This document shows positions 40,882 through 49,052 of a stretch of 64,000 nt of DNA, one piece after another. This stretch comes from CAWJNF01 sp963844235 (GTDB lineage: Bacteria; Actinomycetota; Thermoleophilia; Gaiellales; Gaiellaceae), in the NCBI GenBank assembly GCA_963844235.1, contig CAWJNF010000004.1, positions 558,001 through 622,000 on the forward strand, given 5' to 3'. Each line of letters starts with the position of its first letter. The first letter of the stretch is position 1. The notes under the pieces are model-generated. The model ran no database searches. It saw only the letters and a list, made by a program, of their open reading frames with translations, and was not told the DNA's origin. A program made the position numbers and the translations under genes.

Positions 40882-41373
40882 TTATGCGCGTGCGTGGGCC
40901 GGATCGCGCATCATGCGCGCCGCCGCGAGCACGCCCTCGACGATCAGCTGGTAGCCAGTGCAGCGGCACAGGTTGCCGGCGATGCCGTGGCGCACCTCGT
41001 CCGCCGTCGGGTCGGGGTTGTCCCGCAGGAGCTGCAGCGTGGACATGACCATGCCGGGGGTGCAGTAGCCGCACTGGAGCCCCTGGGCGGCCACGAACGC
41101 CTGCTGGATCGGGTGGAGATCGGCGGCGCTCGAGCTGAGCGCCTCGATCGTCGTCACCTCCTGGCCGGCGACGTCGGCTGCCAGGACGGAGCACGACTTC
41201 ACCGTGCGTCCGTCCAGCATGACCGTGCAGGCGCCGCAGCTGCCGGTGGCGCAGCCCACGTGCGTTCCCGTCAGCCTCAGGTCCTCGCGCAGCATGTGGA
41301 CGAGCGTCGCCCGAGTGTCGATCTGCAGCGCGTGCCTCCGGCCGTTGACCGTCACCGAGAGCGGGATCTGCAT
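40882..41373 (-). CDS. coxS: Molybdenum hydroxylase small subunit, [2Fe-2S] (CoxS-like)
   Basis: A 163-residue iron-sulfur subunit. Cys41, Cys46, Cys49 and Cys61 form the plant-type cluster (GCATGSCGACTV...C) and Cys101, Cys104, Cys136 and Cys138 the second cluster (CGYC...CRC). It passes electrons from the molybdenum site to FAD. All eight ligands are present. It is 9 bases from the CoxG gene and 20 from the FAD subunit gene. Confidence 0.95.
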   Translation of the reverse strand: MQIPLSVTVNGRRHALQIDTRATLVHMLREDLRLTGTHVGCATGSCGACTVMLDGRTVKSCSVLAADVAGQEVTTIEALSSSAADLHPIQQAFVAAQGLQCGYCTPGMVMSTLQLLRDNPDPTADEVRHGIAGNLCRCTGYQLIVEGVLAAARMMRDPAHARA

Positions 41374-41393
41374 CTCCCTCCTCTTCCTCAGGG

Positions 41394-42239
41394 TCAGGAT
41401 GATCGGGCGGCCAGCGCCGCCTGGACTGCACGCCGTGCATAGACGCGCGCAAGCTCTCGCCGGTACTCGGCGGAGGCGTTGAGGTCGCCGTAGGCGTCCT
41501 CGCTCGCTTCGTACGCCGCGTCGCCGATGTGTTCCAGGGCCCCCTCGGAGATACCGCCGCCGACGTCGACGTCCGGCTCGACGAGCACGGGGGAGCCGGT
41601 CGCGCCGCCGATCGCGATCACAGGCCGGCCGCCGTTCACGACGGCCGACGCGTTGACGATCGCGAAGCTGCCCTCGACCCGGGCGAGCCGCACATACGCG
41701 GAGCCGGCGCCCTCGGGCACCTTCGGCACCCGTACCTCGACGAGGAGCTCGTCCCGCCGCAAGTCGGTGAGCATGATGTCGACGAAGAACTCCCGCGCCG
41801 GCACGTCCCGCTCGCCCTGCCGGCTCCTCAGCGTGAACGTTGCGCCAAGAGCGATCATGACCGGGAGGTAGTCGGCCGCCGGGTCGGCGTGCGACAGGCT
41901 GCCGCCCAACGTCCCCCGGTGCCTGATCTGGACGTCGCCGATCAGCGACGCCGCGGTGGCGAGAGGCGGAACGGCCGCGCGGATCAGAGGATCCGCGGCG
42001 AGCCGTTCGTGGGAGACCATCGCGCCGAGCCTGACGGCGGCGCCGTCGTCGTCAATCGAGCTCAGGCCCTGGACGCGGTTCAGCGACACGATCGCGTCGG
42101 GCCGCATGAGCCCCAGGTTCATCGCCGGGACGAGGCTCATGCCGCCGGCGAGCACCTTCACGATGCCCCCGCCGCCCAGCAGGCCGAGCGCGGACTCGAC
42201 GTCCTCGGGAGCGTGGAAATCGAACTCCTTGGCGAGCAT
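41394..42239 (-). CDS. coxM: Molybdenum hydroxylase FAD-binding subunit (CoxM-like)
   Basis: A 281-residue FAD subunit. The FAD loops are GGIVKVLAGGMSLVPAMNLGLMRPDAIVSLNRV and IRHRGTLGGSLSHADPAADYLPVM, as in the xanthine dehydrogenase/CODH medium chain. The frame is open upstream in the large-subunit gene; the ATG at 42239, overlapping that stop by one base, is the natural start. Confidence 0.94.
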   Translation of the reverse strand: MLAKEFDFHAPEDVESALGLLGGGGIVKVLAGGMSLVPAMNLGLMRPDAIVSLNRVQGLSSIDDDGAAVRLGAMVSHERLAADPLIRAAVPPLATAASLIGDVQIRHRGTLGGSLSHADPAADYLPVMIALGATFTLRSRQGERDVPAREFFVDIMLTDLRRDELLVEVRVPKVPEGAGSAYVRLARVEGSFAIVNASAVVNGGRPVIAIGGATGSPVLVEPDVDVGGGISEGALEHIGDAAYEASEDAYGDLNASAEYRRELARVYARRAVQAALAARSS

Positions 42240-44641
42240 CAGACCGCCGCCTTCTCGTTCGCGCCGCGCTTCGCCCGCGCTTCCTGGATCGCCTCCCAGA
42301 CCCGGCTCGGTGTGAGCGGCAGCTCGGTGAGGCGGATGTCGAGCTCCGGCAGCGCGTTCTCGACTGCGCTGCAGAGGGCGCCGAGGGGCGCGCCGACGCC
42401 CGACTCTCCCACTCCCTTCGTGCCGAGCGGCGTGAACGGAGTGGGTGTCTCCTGGTGTCCGAGCTCGAGGTTCGGCACTTCGACGGCGGTCGGGATCGTG
42501 TAATCCATGAACGTCGCCGTCAGGGGCTGCGCCGACTCGTCGTAGGCGATCTTCTCGTAGAGCGCGGCCCCGATGCCCTGCGCGATGCCGCCGTGCAGGT
42601 TGGCGTCGGCGAGAAGCGGGTTCACGATCGTGCCGGCGTCGTGAACCATGCAGAACCGCAGGATCTCGACGAAACCCGTGTCCGGGTCGACCTCGACGAT
42701 GCACGCCGCGACGCCGTTCGGCCACGAGGGATAGGCGCTGAAGCGCCCCTGCTTCTCGGGCTGGTGGTAGACGTTCCCGATCCTGAAGTGCCGCTGCGCC
42801 TCGAGCGCAGGCTCGATGCCCTCCATGTTCGGGCCGTGCGGGTTGCGGTAGACCTCCGCGGCGACCTGGTCGATCGTCAGCGAGCGATCCGGCGCGCCGC
42901 GCACCGAGATGACGCCGTCAGCGGCGTCGAGGTCCTCCGGCGCCACCTCGAGCATGTTCGAGGCGACACGCAGCATCTTCTCGCGAACGTCGAGCGCCGC
43001 CAGGTGCGCTGCCGAGCCGCCGATGATGATGCTCCTGGCGCTGTAGTTCCCGAAGCCCCATGGGCACGACTCGGTGTCGCCCTGGATCACCCTGATTCGT
43101 TCCAGCTTGCAGCCGAGCCCGTCGGCCACGATCTGGGCGATGCCGGTCTCGTTGCCGCTGCCGGGAGAGGTGACGCCGGTGAGGACGGTGACCTCGCCGG
43201 TCGGGCTGACCCGCACCTCGGTGCCGTCAGTGCCGTTGAGGAGCAGCGACCCGGGCATCGAGCAGCCCTCCGGGATCAGCTCCTGCCCGATGCCGAGGCC
43301 GATGTAGCGGCCCTCGCTCCTCGCCTCTTCCTGGAGGCCAGCGAAGCCCTCGTAGTCGACCATGTCGAGCACGGTGCGCAGGGCCTCGGCGTACTCGCCG
43401 CTGTCGATCATCGCCCCGGAAACCTGCGGGAACGGGAACTCCTGGGGCGGGATGAAGTTCTTGAACCGGATCTCGGCCCGGTCCCGCCCGGTCTCCCTCG
43501 CGATGTGATCCATGATCCGGTCCATCAGGAACGAGGCGGCGTCCTTTCCGTAGCCGCGGTACGCGTTCCACGGGCACTTGTTCGTCACGACCGACCGGAG
43601 GTGCGTCTCCGAGTTCGGAATCTTGTAGACGCACGGCAGGCAGTACCACGTGACGAACGACATGCCCCAGCCGCAGAGCGCGGAGGGAGCGCCGACGTCG
43701 GCGATCACCTCGAGGCGGATGCCCGTCACGGTGCCGTCGTTCTTGAAGGCGGCCTCGTAGCGAAAGCGCGTGTCGCGCGCGTGGCCGCCGGTCTGGAAGT
43801 TCTCGCTCCGCTCCTCGATCCACTTCACCGGCAGCCCGAGCTTGCGCGAGAGGTAGGCGACGAGCGGCTCCTCCTGGAACGTGGGGATCTTGAGACCGAA
43901 GCCCCCGCCGACGTGTGGCTGGATGACCCGGATCGAGGTCTCCGGCACGCCCAGCGTCCCGGCGATGTAGTTGCGCAGCGGGTGGGGGTTCTGCGTCGAG
44001 TCCCAGAAGGTGAACGTCTGCGCATAGGCGTCGTAGGAGGCGACGCAACCTCGCGGCTCGATCGCCGTGCCCGTGATCCGGGCTGACTGCACGTGCCCGC
44101 TGATCGTCCCGTCGGCCTCCGCGAACGCCGCATCGGGGTCGCCGAGGACGATGTCGCGGCTCGCCATGATGTTGTCGCCCCAGTCCGGCTCGACCAGCGG
44201 CGCGCCTTCCTCCATCGCCTCCTCGGGGTCGCTGACGACGGGCAACTCCTCGTAGTCGACCTCGATCAGGTCGAGCGCCGCATAGGCCGTGAACTTGTCC
44301 TCGGCCACGACGGCGGCGACGGCCTCGCCGACGTAACGGGCGCGATCCACGCAGAGCGCGTACCACTTCACTCCCTTGGCCCCGACCGCTGCGGTGTCGT
44401 AGGTCTCCGGAATCGGGTTTGTGTTCTCGCGCACCTCGGCCCCCGTGACCACGCACAGAACGCCGGGGAGCGCCTCCGCTCTCGACACGTCGACGGAGCG
44501 GATCCGGGCGTGGGCGTAGGGGCTGCGCAGGATGGCGGCATGCGTCATCCCCGGAAGCGAGACGTCGTCGACGAACGTCCCCTTGCCGGCGACGAGCTGC
44601 GTGTTCGTCAGGCTGGGAACCCCCTGGCCGACGTATGTCAT
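42239..44641 (-). CDS. coxL: Molybdenum hydroxylase large subunit (xanthine dehydrogenase family, CoxL-like, not form I CODH)
   Basis: An 800-residue molybdopterin-cytosine-dinucleotide-binding subunit. It opens GQGVPSLTNTQLVAGKGTFVDDV and has QPHVGGGFGLKIPTFQEE and a late LGTKGVGESGVGAPLGA carrying the conserved Glu. The active-site loop reads AYRGYGK near residue 360. Form I CO dehydrogenase has AYXCSFR there, so this is not a proven CO oxidiser; it lies closer to form II-like enzymes of unknown substrate. It is the first gene of an eight-gene minus-strand operon with HyuA/B and an aminotransferase, so an N-heterocycle or aldehyde substrate is reasonable. Confidence 0.9.
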   Translation of the reverse strand: MTYVGQGVPSLTNTQLVAGKGTFVDDVSLPGMTHAAILRSPYAHARIRSVDVSRAEALPGVLCVVTGAEVRENTNPIPETYDTAAVGAKGVKWYALCVDRARYVGEAVAAVVAEDKFTAYAALDLIEVDYEELPVVSDPEEAMEEGAPLVEPDWGDNIMASRDIVLGDPDAAFAEADGTISGHVQSARITGTAIEPRGCVASYDAYAQTFTFWDSTQNPHPLRNYIAGTLGVPETSIRVIQPHVGGGFGLKIPTFQEEPLVAYLSRKLGLPVKWIEERSENFQTGGHARDTRFRYEAAFKNDGTVTGIRLEVIADVGAPSALCGWGMSFVTWYCLPCVYKIPNSETHLRSVVTNKCPWNAYRGYGKDAASFLMDRIMDHIARETGRDRAEIRFKNFIPPQEFPFPQVSGAMIDSGEYAEALRTVLDMVDYEGFAGLQEEARSEGRYIGLGIGQELIPEGCSMPGSLLLNGTDGTEVRVSPTGEVTVLTGVTSPGSGNETGIAQIVADGLGCKLERIRVIQGDTESCPWGFGNYSARSIIIGGSAAHLAALDVREKMLRVASNMLEVAPEDLDAADGVISVRGAPDRSLTIDQVAAEVYRNPHGPNMEGIEPALEAQRHFRIGNVYHQPEKQGRFSAYPSWPNGVAACIVEVDPDTGFVEILRFCMVHDAGTIVNPLLADANLHGGIAQGIGAALYEKIAYDESAQPLTATFMDYTIPTAVEVPNLELGHQETPTPFTPLGTKGVGESGVGAPLGALCSAVENALPELDIRLTELPLTPSRVWEAIQEARAKRGANEKAAV

Positions 44642-44687
44642 CGCCCTGAACCTCCCTCTCGGCCTGCCGGGACGACCACGTCGTCGC

Positions 44688-44701
44688 GACTCTAGAGAGT
44701 C
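44688..44701. promoter_or_regulatory. Inverted repeat in the divergent coxL-SnoaL gap
   Basis: GACTCT and AGAGTC arms separated by AG lie in the 112-base gap between the start of the coxL operon and the SnoaL-like gene. They may be an operator; no matching regulator gene is adjacent. Confidence 0.3.
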
Positions 44702-44753
44702 TCGAAGCGGCTCGCCGTGACAAGATGCGCGGGCCGACCGGAGGAGGTGGACG

Positions 44754-45236
44754 ATGACGAAAAGCCTGGAGGCGCGGATCGGACGGCTCGAGGCCGTGGA
44801 GGAGATCCGGGTGCTGAAGGCCCGCTACGCCGATGTCTGCGACACGGGGTACGACCCCGAACGGATGGCCCCGTTCTTCACCGACGACGCGGTCTGGGAC
44901 GGCGGCGAGCGCTTCGGCCGCTACGAGGGGCTCGACGCGATCCGGGGCTTCTTCGCCGGCGTGTCGAGCCAGATCACCTGGGCGCTGCACTACATGGTCG
45001 CCCCCGCGATCGAGGTGGCCGACGACCTCGAGACGGCAACCGGGAGCTGGTACCTCTGGCAGCCCTGCACCGTCGTCGGCGAGCAAGGCCCCCAGGCCGT
45101 CTGGCTGACCGGGCTCTACGCCGACCGCTACCGCCGGGAGGAGGACGGCTGGAAGTTCTCCGAGGTCGTTCTCGACTGCCAGACGGTGAGCCCGTTCGAG
45201 GACGGGTGGGTGCGCCGGCCGTTCTGGAACGTCTAG
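44754..45236 (+). CDS. SnoaL-like (NTF2-fold) protein
   Basis: A 160-residue protein with RLEAVEEIRVLKARYADVCDTGYDPERMAPFFTDDAVWDGG, a hallmark opening of the SnoaL_4 group, then ALHYMVAPAIEVADDLETATGSWYLW. Members are small isomerases, dehydratases or ring-hydroxylating-enzyme helpers. The ATG has a GGAGGAGG site. It is divergent from the coxL operon and may act in that pathway. A dispersed palindrome follows 5 bases after the stop. Confidence 0.8.
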   Translation: MTKSLEARIGRLEAVEEIRVLKARYADVCDTGYDPERMAPFFTDDAVWDGGERFGRYEGLDAIRGFFAGVSSQITWALHYMVAPAIEVADDLETATGSWYLWQPCTVVGEQGPQAVWLTGLYADRYRREEDGWKFSEVVLDCQTVSPFEDGWVRRPFWNV

Positions 45237-45241
45237 ACAAC

Positions 45242-45310
45242 GGGGTCAAGTCTTGCATTAGCACATAAGGACGGCGACGTCCCTTATGTTCGTATGAAAG
45301 ACTTGACCCC
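45242..45310. repeat. 69-bp palindrome with GGGGTCAAGTCTT arms, copy 1
   Basis: GGGGTCAAGTCTT at the left and AAGACTTGACCCC at the right are perfect 13-base inverted arms. An inner pair CATAAGG/CCTTATG continues the stem. It fills the gap between two convergent genes and may also act as a two-way terminator. The same outer arms recur at 54041-54115. Confidence 0.85.
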
Positions 45311-45313
45311 GGT

Positions 45314-46807
45314 CTAAGCTCGTTCCGAGACCTCCTCGCGGTCGGCGCGGCGCTCGCCGACGGCCGCGCGGCCCTGAAGCGCGTCGAGCGCGAGCTGCTT
45401 GCATCCGGCGAGGTCGGTCTCCCGATACATCTGGATCATCTCGGCGGCGGGCGAGCCCGAGCCGTGGATGATCTCCGTGTACCAGTAGCCGCCGTACTCG
45501 GAGGCGACGAGGTCGCGGATCAGCTTCATCACGCGCAGGCGCAGCATCGCGTCGTCTGGCGCGGCGCCCCGGTAGTACTTCTCGACGAAGGGACGGAGCT
45601 CGGGATGGTTGACGTCCTCCACGTAGGGAGCCGTCACAACCGAGCCGCCGGCGATCTCGAGCAGGAACCTGGCCGCCTGGTAGTGGCCCTCCACGCAGAT
45701 GTTCTTGCCCGCGTTCGTCAGCACGGGATCCGGGATGGCGAATCCCGGCTCGGCAAGCGAGCTCTCGAGCGAGGCCGCGACGCCGCAGGCCCACACCGAC
45801 CGCTCGAGCCGGATCATCTGGGTGATCTTGTCGCGGACGTGCGAGACGTCGGCAACGCCGTTGAGCTCGGCCACGAGCTGAGCGGCGCCGATGAAGAGCC
45901 GCAGCTTGCCGACGTCCGCGCCCAGGTACCCCTGCCGGTTGACGTTGGCGAACGTGTTGGCGACGGCGCCCGCGTACTCCCACTCGCCGCACATGAAGAC
46001 CCGCTCCCAGGGCACGAACACGTCGTCGAAGATCGTGAACGACTCGACCAGGTCGTCGTGGCTCGACACCGGCTGCTCGAACTCGTCCACCTGGTCACCG
46101 CTGAAGGCGCGGCAGACGAGCTTGAGGCCGGCCGTGTCGATCGGCACCGCGAACGCGACCGCGTAGTCGGCGTCGGCCTCGCGCATCGCCCGCTGCGGGA
46201 TGATCACGAGCTCGTTCGAGACGACGGAGCCCGACGTGTGCGCCTTCGCCCCGCGCACGACGATGCCGTCCTGGGTGCGATCGATCACGCGGAGGTACAT
46301 GTCCGGGTCGTCCTGGTCCGCCGGTCGCCGGCCGCGATCGCCCTTCACATCGGTCACCGCCGCGGCCGTCATCACCTGCTCGCGCTGGAAGCGCTTCACG
46401 TAGTCGAGCACGCGCGGGTAGTAGTCGGATCCCCGATCCGCGTCCAGCTGGTGCGACACGACGAGGAGCGCCTGCAGCTCGTCCCGCCCGATGCTCGCAT
46501 AGCCGCTGAGTGGCGACCGCTCCGCAAGCCGCCGGGCCGCCCAGAGGTTCTGGAGGAGATCCTCCTTGTTCGTCGCCATGTGCCAGAAGACGTGCGAGGC
46601 CTCGCCGTTCAGGTCCGGCGAGGCCACCATCGCCTCCGCCAGCTCCGGGTCGTGGGCGGCACGGAAGATCCAGGTGCCCCAACAGGTCAGGGTGGCCTGG
46701 AAGAGGGGGTGGTCGACGACGCTCTCGATCTTCTCGCCTCGCGCGTACACCTCGGGGTGCTGCTCTCTGAGGCTGTCCAGGTACTGCTCAGGGGTGCGCA
46801 GGCCCAT
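45314..46807 (-). CDS. 4-hydroxyphenylacetate 3-hydroxylase-family flavin enzyme (HpaB-like)
   Basis: A 497-residue member of the acyl-CoA-dehydrogenase-fold HpaB group. It opens GLRTPEQYLDSLREQHPEVYARGEKI and has AHTSGSVVSNELVIIP, FDDVFVPWERVF and NRQGYLGADVGKLRLFIGAAQL. The Cys and His residues that bind the iron-sulfur cluster of 4-hydroxybutyryl-CoA dehydratase are missing, so an FADH2-dependent monooxygenase is more likely. The ATG at 46807 has an AAGGAGGGCGGGC site and lies 20 bases inside the tetR end. A partner flavin reductase is not seen in the window. Confidence 0.85.
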   Translation of the reverse strand: MGLRTPEQYLDSLREQHPEVYARGEKIESVVDHPLFQATLTCWGTWIFRAAHDPELAEAMVASPDLNGEASHVFWHMATNKEDLLQNLWAARRLAERSPLSGYASIGRDELQALLVVSHQLDADRGSDYYPRVLDYVKRFQREQVMTAAAVTDVKGDRGRRPADQDDPDMYLRVIDRTQDGIVVRGAKAHTSGSVVSNELVIIPQRAMREADADYAVAFAVPIDTAGLKLVCRAFSGDQVDEFEQPVSSHDDLVESFTIFDDVFVPWERVFMCGEWEYAGAVANTFANVNRQGYLGADVGKLRLFIGAAQLVAELNGVADVSHVRDKITQMIRLERSVWACGVAASLESSLAEPGFAIPDPVLTNAGKNICVEGHYQAARFLLEIAGGSVVTAPYVEDVNHPELRPFVEKYYRGAAPDDAMLRLRVMKLIRDLVASEYGGYWYTEIIHGSGSPAAEMIQMYRETDLAGCKQLALDALQGRAAVGERRADREEVSERA

Positions 46808-47513
46808 GCCCGCCCTCCTTCTCGGTGTGTGACCAGGGGTGCTCGGCCTCCGCGTAGCGGCGCTGGGCCGAGGCGCAGAGGAGGCCGGCGTCCGCCTCCG
46901 ACACCGGAGGCCCGCCCGCGACCCGGAGCGCCGCGTTCGCGTAGACGTGGCAGACGGTGTCGAGGCCAAGACGGCCGTCGCCCCGAAACCAGATGCCGAC
47001 GTTCGTGCACTGCGCGAGGACGGCGAAGGCGCTGAGCTTCACGTCGAGGGGCTCGAACGCTCCCGCCTGCCTCCCGTCCTCGAGCAGCTCGACCAGCATG
47101 CCCTCGTAGCGGTCGCGCAGCTCCTGCACCGAGTCGCGCCGCTCGCCGGTGAGGCTGCGCAGCTCGGTGTCCCCGAGCGTCGTCTCTCTCGGGCGCAGCG
47201 CGTGCGCCACGATGTGATTGACGACGAAGCCCGCGAGCTTCAGCTCGGGCGCGGACTCCTCGGCGAGCACCGCCTCGGCGCCGTCCGTGAGCTCGTCCAT
47301 CGTCGAGCTGACGATGTCGTAGAGGATGGACTCCTTATCCGGGAAGTAGTAGTAGAGGCTTGCCGACCTGAGCCCGAGCTCCCTGGCGATGTCGCGCAGG
47401 GTGGCGGCTTCGTAGCCCCTCGTGAAGAAGAGCTCCGCGGCGACGGCGCGGATCTGGCGTGCGCGCGACGTGTCCGGCGGGGACGCGGGCGAGGCCGGCG
47501 CGTTCCCGGTCAC
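46788..47513 (-). CDS. TetR-family transcriptional regulator
   Basis: A 241-residue regulator. The N-terminal HTH is IRAVAAELFFTRGYEAATLRDIARELGLRSASLYYYFPDKESIL (about residues 22-65), followed by an all-helical ligand domain. The GTG at 47513 overlaps the acyl-CoA ligase stop by four bases. It is inside a minus-strand operon with hyuA, hyuB and an HpaB-like gene, and is a good candidate to bind the inverted repeat at 52931-52950 over that operon's promoter. Confidence 0.9.
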   Translation of the reverse strand: MTGNAPASPASPPDTSRARQIRAVAAELFFTRGYEAATLRDIARELGLRSASLYYYFPDKESILYDIVSSTMDELTDGAEAVLAEESAPELKLAGFVVNHIVAHALRPRETTLGDTELRSLTGERRDSVQELRDRYEGMLVELLEDGRQAGAFEPLDVKLSAFAVLAQCTNVGIWFRGDGRLGLDTVCHVYANAALRVAGGPPVSEADAGLLCASAQRRYAEAEHPWSHTEKEGGHGPAHP

Positions 47514-49052
47514 GACGGGCCCCCGACGAGCTGGGCGACCGAGTCCCGCAACCGGCGGCGATCGAGCTTGCCGGCCGGGTTGCGCGGCAGCTCGTCGAGC
47601 ACGACGAACCGCTCCGGGAAGGCGTAGTCGGGCACGTACGGCGCGATGGTGTCCCGCGCGTTCTCCTGGTCGAGCTCGTGGCCCCGGCGCAGGACGACAC
47701 AGGCCACCACCGCCTCCTGGAGCACCGGATGAGGCGCGCCGACGACCGCCGCCTCGGCAACCGATTCGAGCCGGCAGAGCGCGGCCTCGACCTGCGCGAC
47801 GTGGACCTTCTCGCCTCCCCGGGTGATCACCTCGGCCGCCCGGCCGAGCAGCGTGAGGAAGCCGTCGCCGTCGACCGCTCCGAGATCGCCGGTGCGCAGC
47901 CAGTCGCCGCGGAAGACCTCCCCGGTCGCCTGCTCCGCACCCCAGTAGCGCTGCATGCGCATCGGGCCCGAGAGCCAGACCTCGCCGGGCTCGCTTGGAC
48001 GGAAGCGGTCGCTCGTCCTCGCCGACGACCTGCTGGCGAACCCCCGCGACCGGGCGTCCGACCGTCTCCCCCCGCGCGATCGCATGCTCGGGCGTGAGCA
48101 GGTGGCTGACGGACGTGAACTCCGTCAGCCCGTAGCAGTTGAACAGGCGCAGATGGGGCCAGCGCGCGTGGAGCTCCTCGGCCCATCCGGCCGGCATGGG
48201 CGAGCCTCCGTAGACGGCGATCCGACAGCCTCGAAAGGCGGCGTCGGCCTCCGCGTCGAGCATGAGCAGGCGGTAGATGCTCGGCACCGCGATCAGGTAC
48301 GACGCCGGCCGGCGAGCGAGAGCCGACAGCGCGGTGTTCGCGTGGAACTCCGGCAGGAGATCGATCGAGCCTCCGACGAGCAGCATGTGGGCGACCTGGT
48401 CGACGAAGCCCGTGTTGTGGAACAGGGGGACCATGACGAGCGTGCCGTCGCCGGCGTCGGTCCCCAGCGGCGACACGAAGGACCCGGCGCTCCGTGCCAG
48501 CGCTGCGTGGGATATCAGCGCCCCTTTCGGCTCGCCGGTCGTCCCCGACGTGAAGGCGATGAGGGCGGGCGCGTCCGGTGGTGGCGCGACCGGCTCTTCC
48601 CCGGCGGGCAGGGCCCACACCGAGGAGGCTCCGGCAGCCCGCTCGAGGGCGAGGACGGTTCGTCCTCCGGTCGCCTCGAGCAGCGGACGAAACGCCTCGG
48701 TCGCGAGAACGAGCCTCGGGGCGCAGGCGTCGATCTGGCGGCCCACCTCGTCGCTCCCGAGTCGCGTGTTGAGCGGCACGATCACCGCGCCGGCTCTCAG
48801 CCCGGCGAGGAAGGCGACGACCCACTCGATGCAGTTCTCGGCCATGAGGACGATGCGCTGCGCGTCGGCAGCGCCGGCCGCCGCAAACCGCCGGGCCAGC
48901 TCTTCCGTGAGCGACTCGAGCTCGGCGTACGAGAGCTCCTCGTTCGCCTGGCTCAGCGCGAGGGTGTCGGGCGTCGCACCGGCCCACCAGGCCAGCGCTT
49001 CGGGCACCGTCGCGTGGGCGGCCGCCTCGCCGGCGGTGATGCTAGGAGCCAC
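47510..49052 (-). pseudogene. Acyl-CoA synthetase (AMP-forming), one single-base frameshift
   Basis: The two parts together give about 513 residues. The first has LIAFTSGTTGEPKGALISHAAL (P-loop), VPLFHNTGFVDQV and LFNCYGLTEFTSV. Near 47995 one extra base (minus strand TCCAAGCGAG for TCCAGCGAG) shifts the frame. The second part, EPGEVWLSGPMRMQRYWG then RTGDLGAVDGDGFLTLLGRAAEVITRGGEKVHVAQVE and the final Lys in PRNPAGKLDRRRL, is complete. Members activate carboxylic acids as CoA thioesters; a ring-cleavage acid is plausible. The GTG at 49052 overlaps the hyuB end by 11 bases. Sequence error is the simplest reading of the shift. Confidence 0.8.

Noticed and set aside
42239..44641. Form I aerobic CO dehydrogenase
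   Set aside because: The diagnostic AYXCSFR loop is AYRGYGK.
45314..46807. 4-hydroxybutyryl-CoA dehydratase
   Set aside because: The Cys and His ligands of its iron-sulfur cluster are absent, as in the flavin monooxygenase branch.
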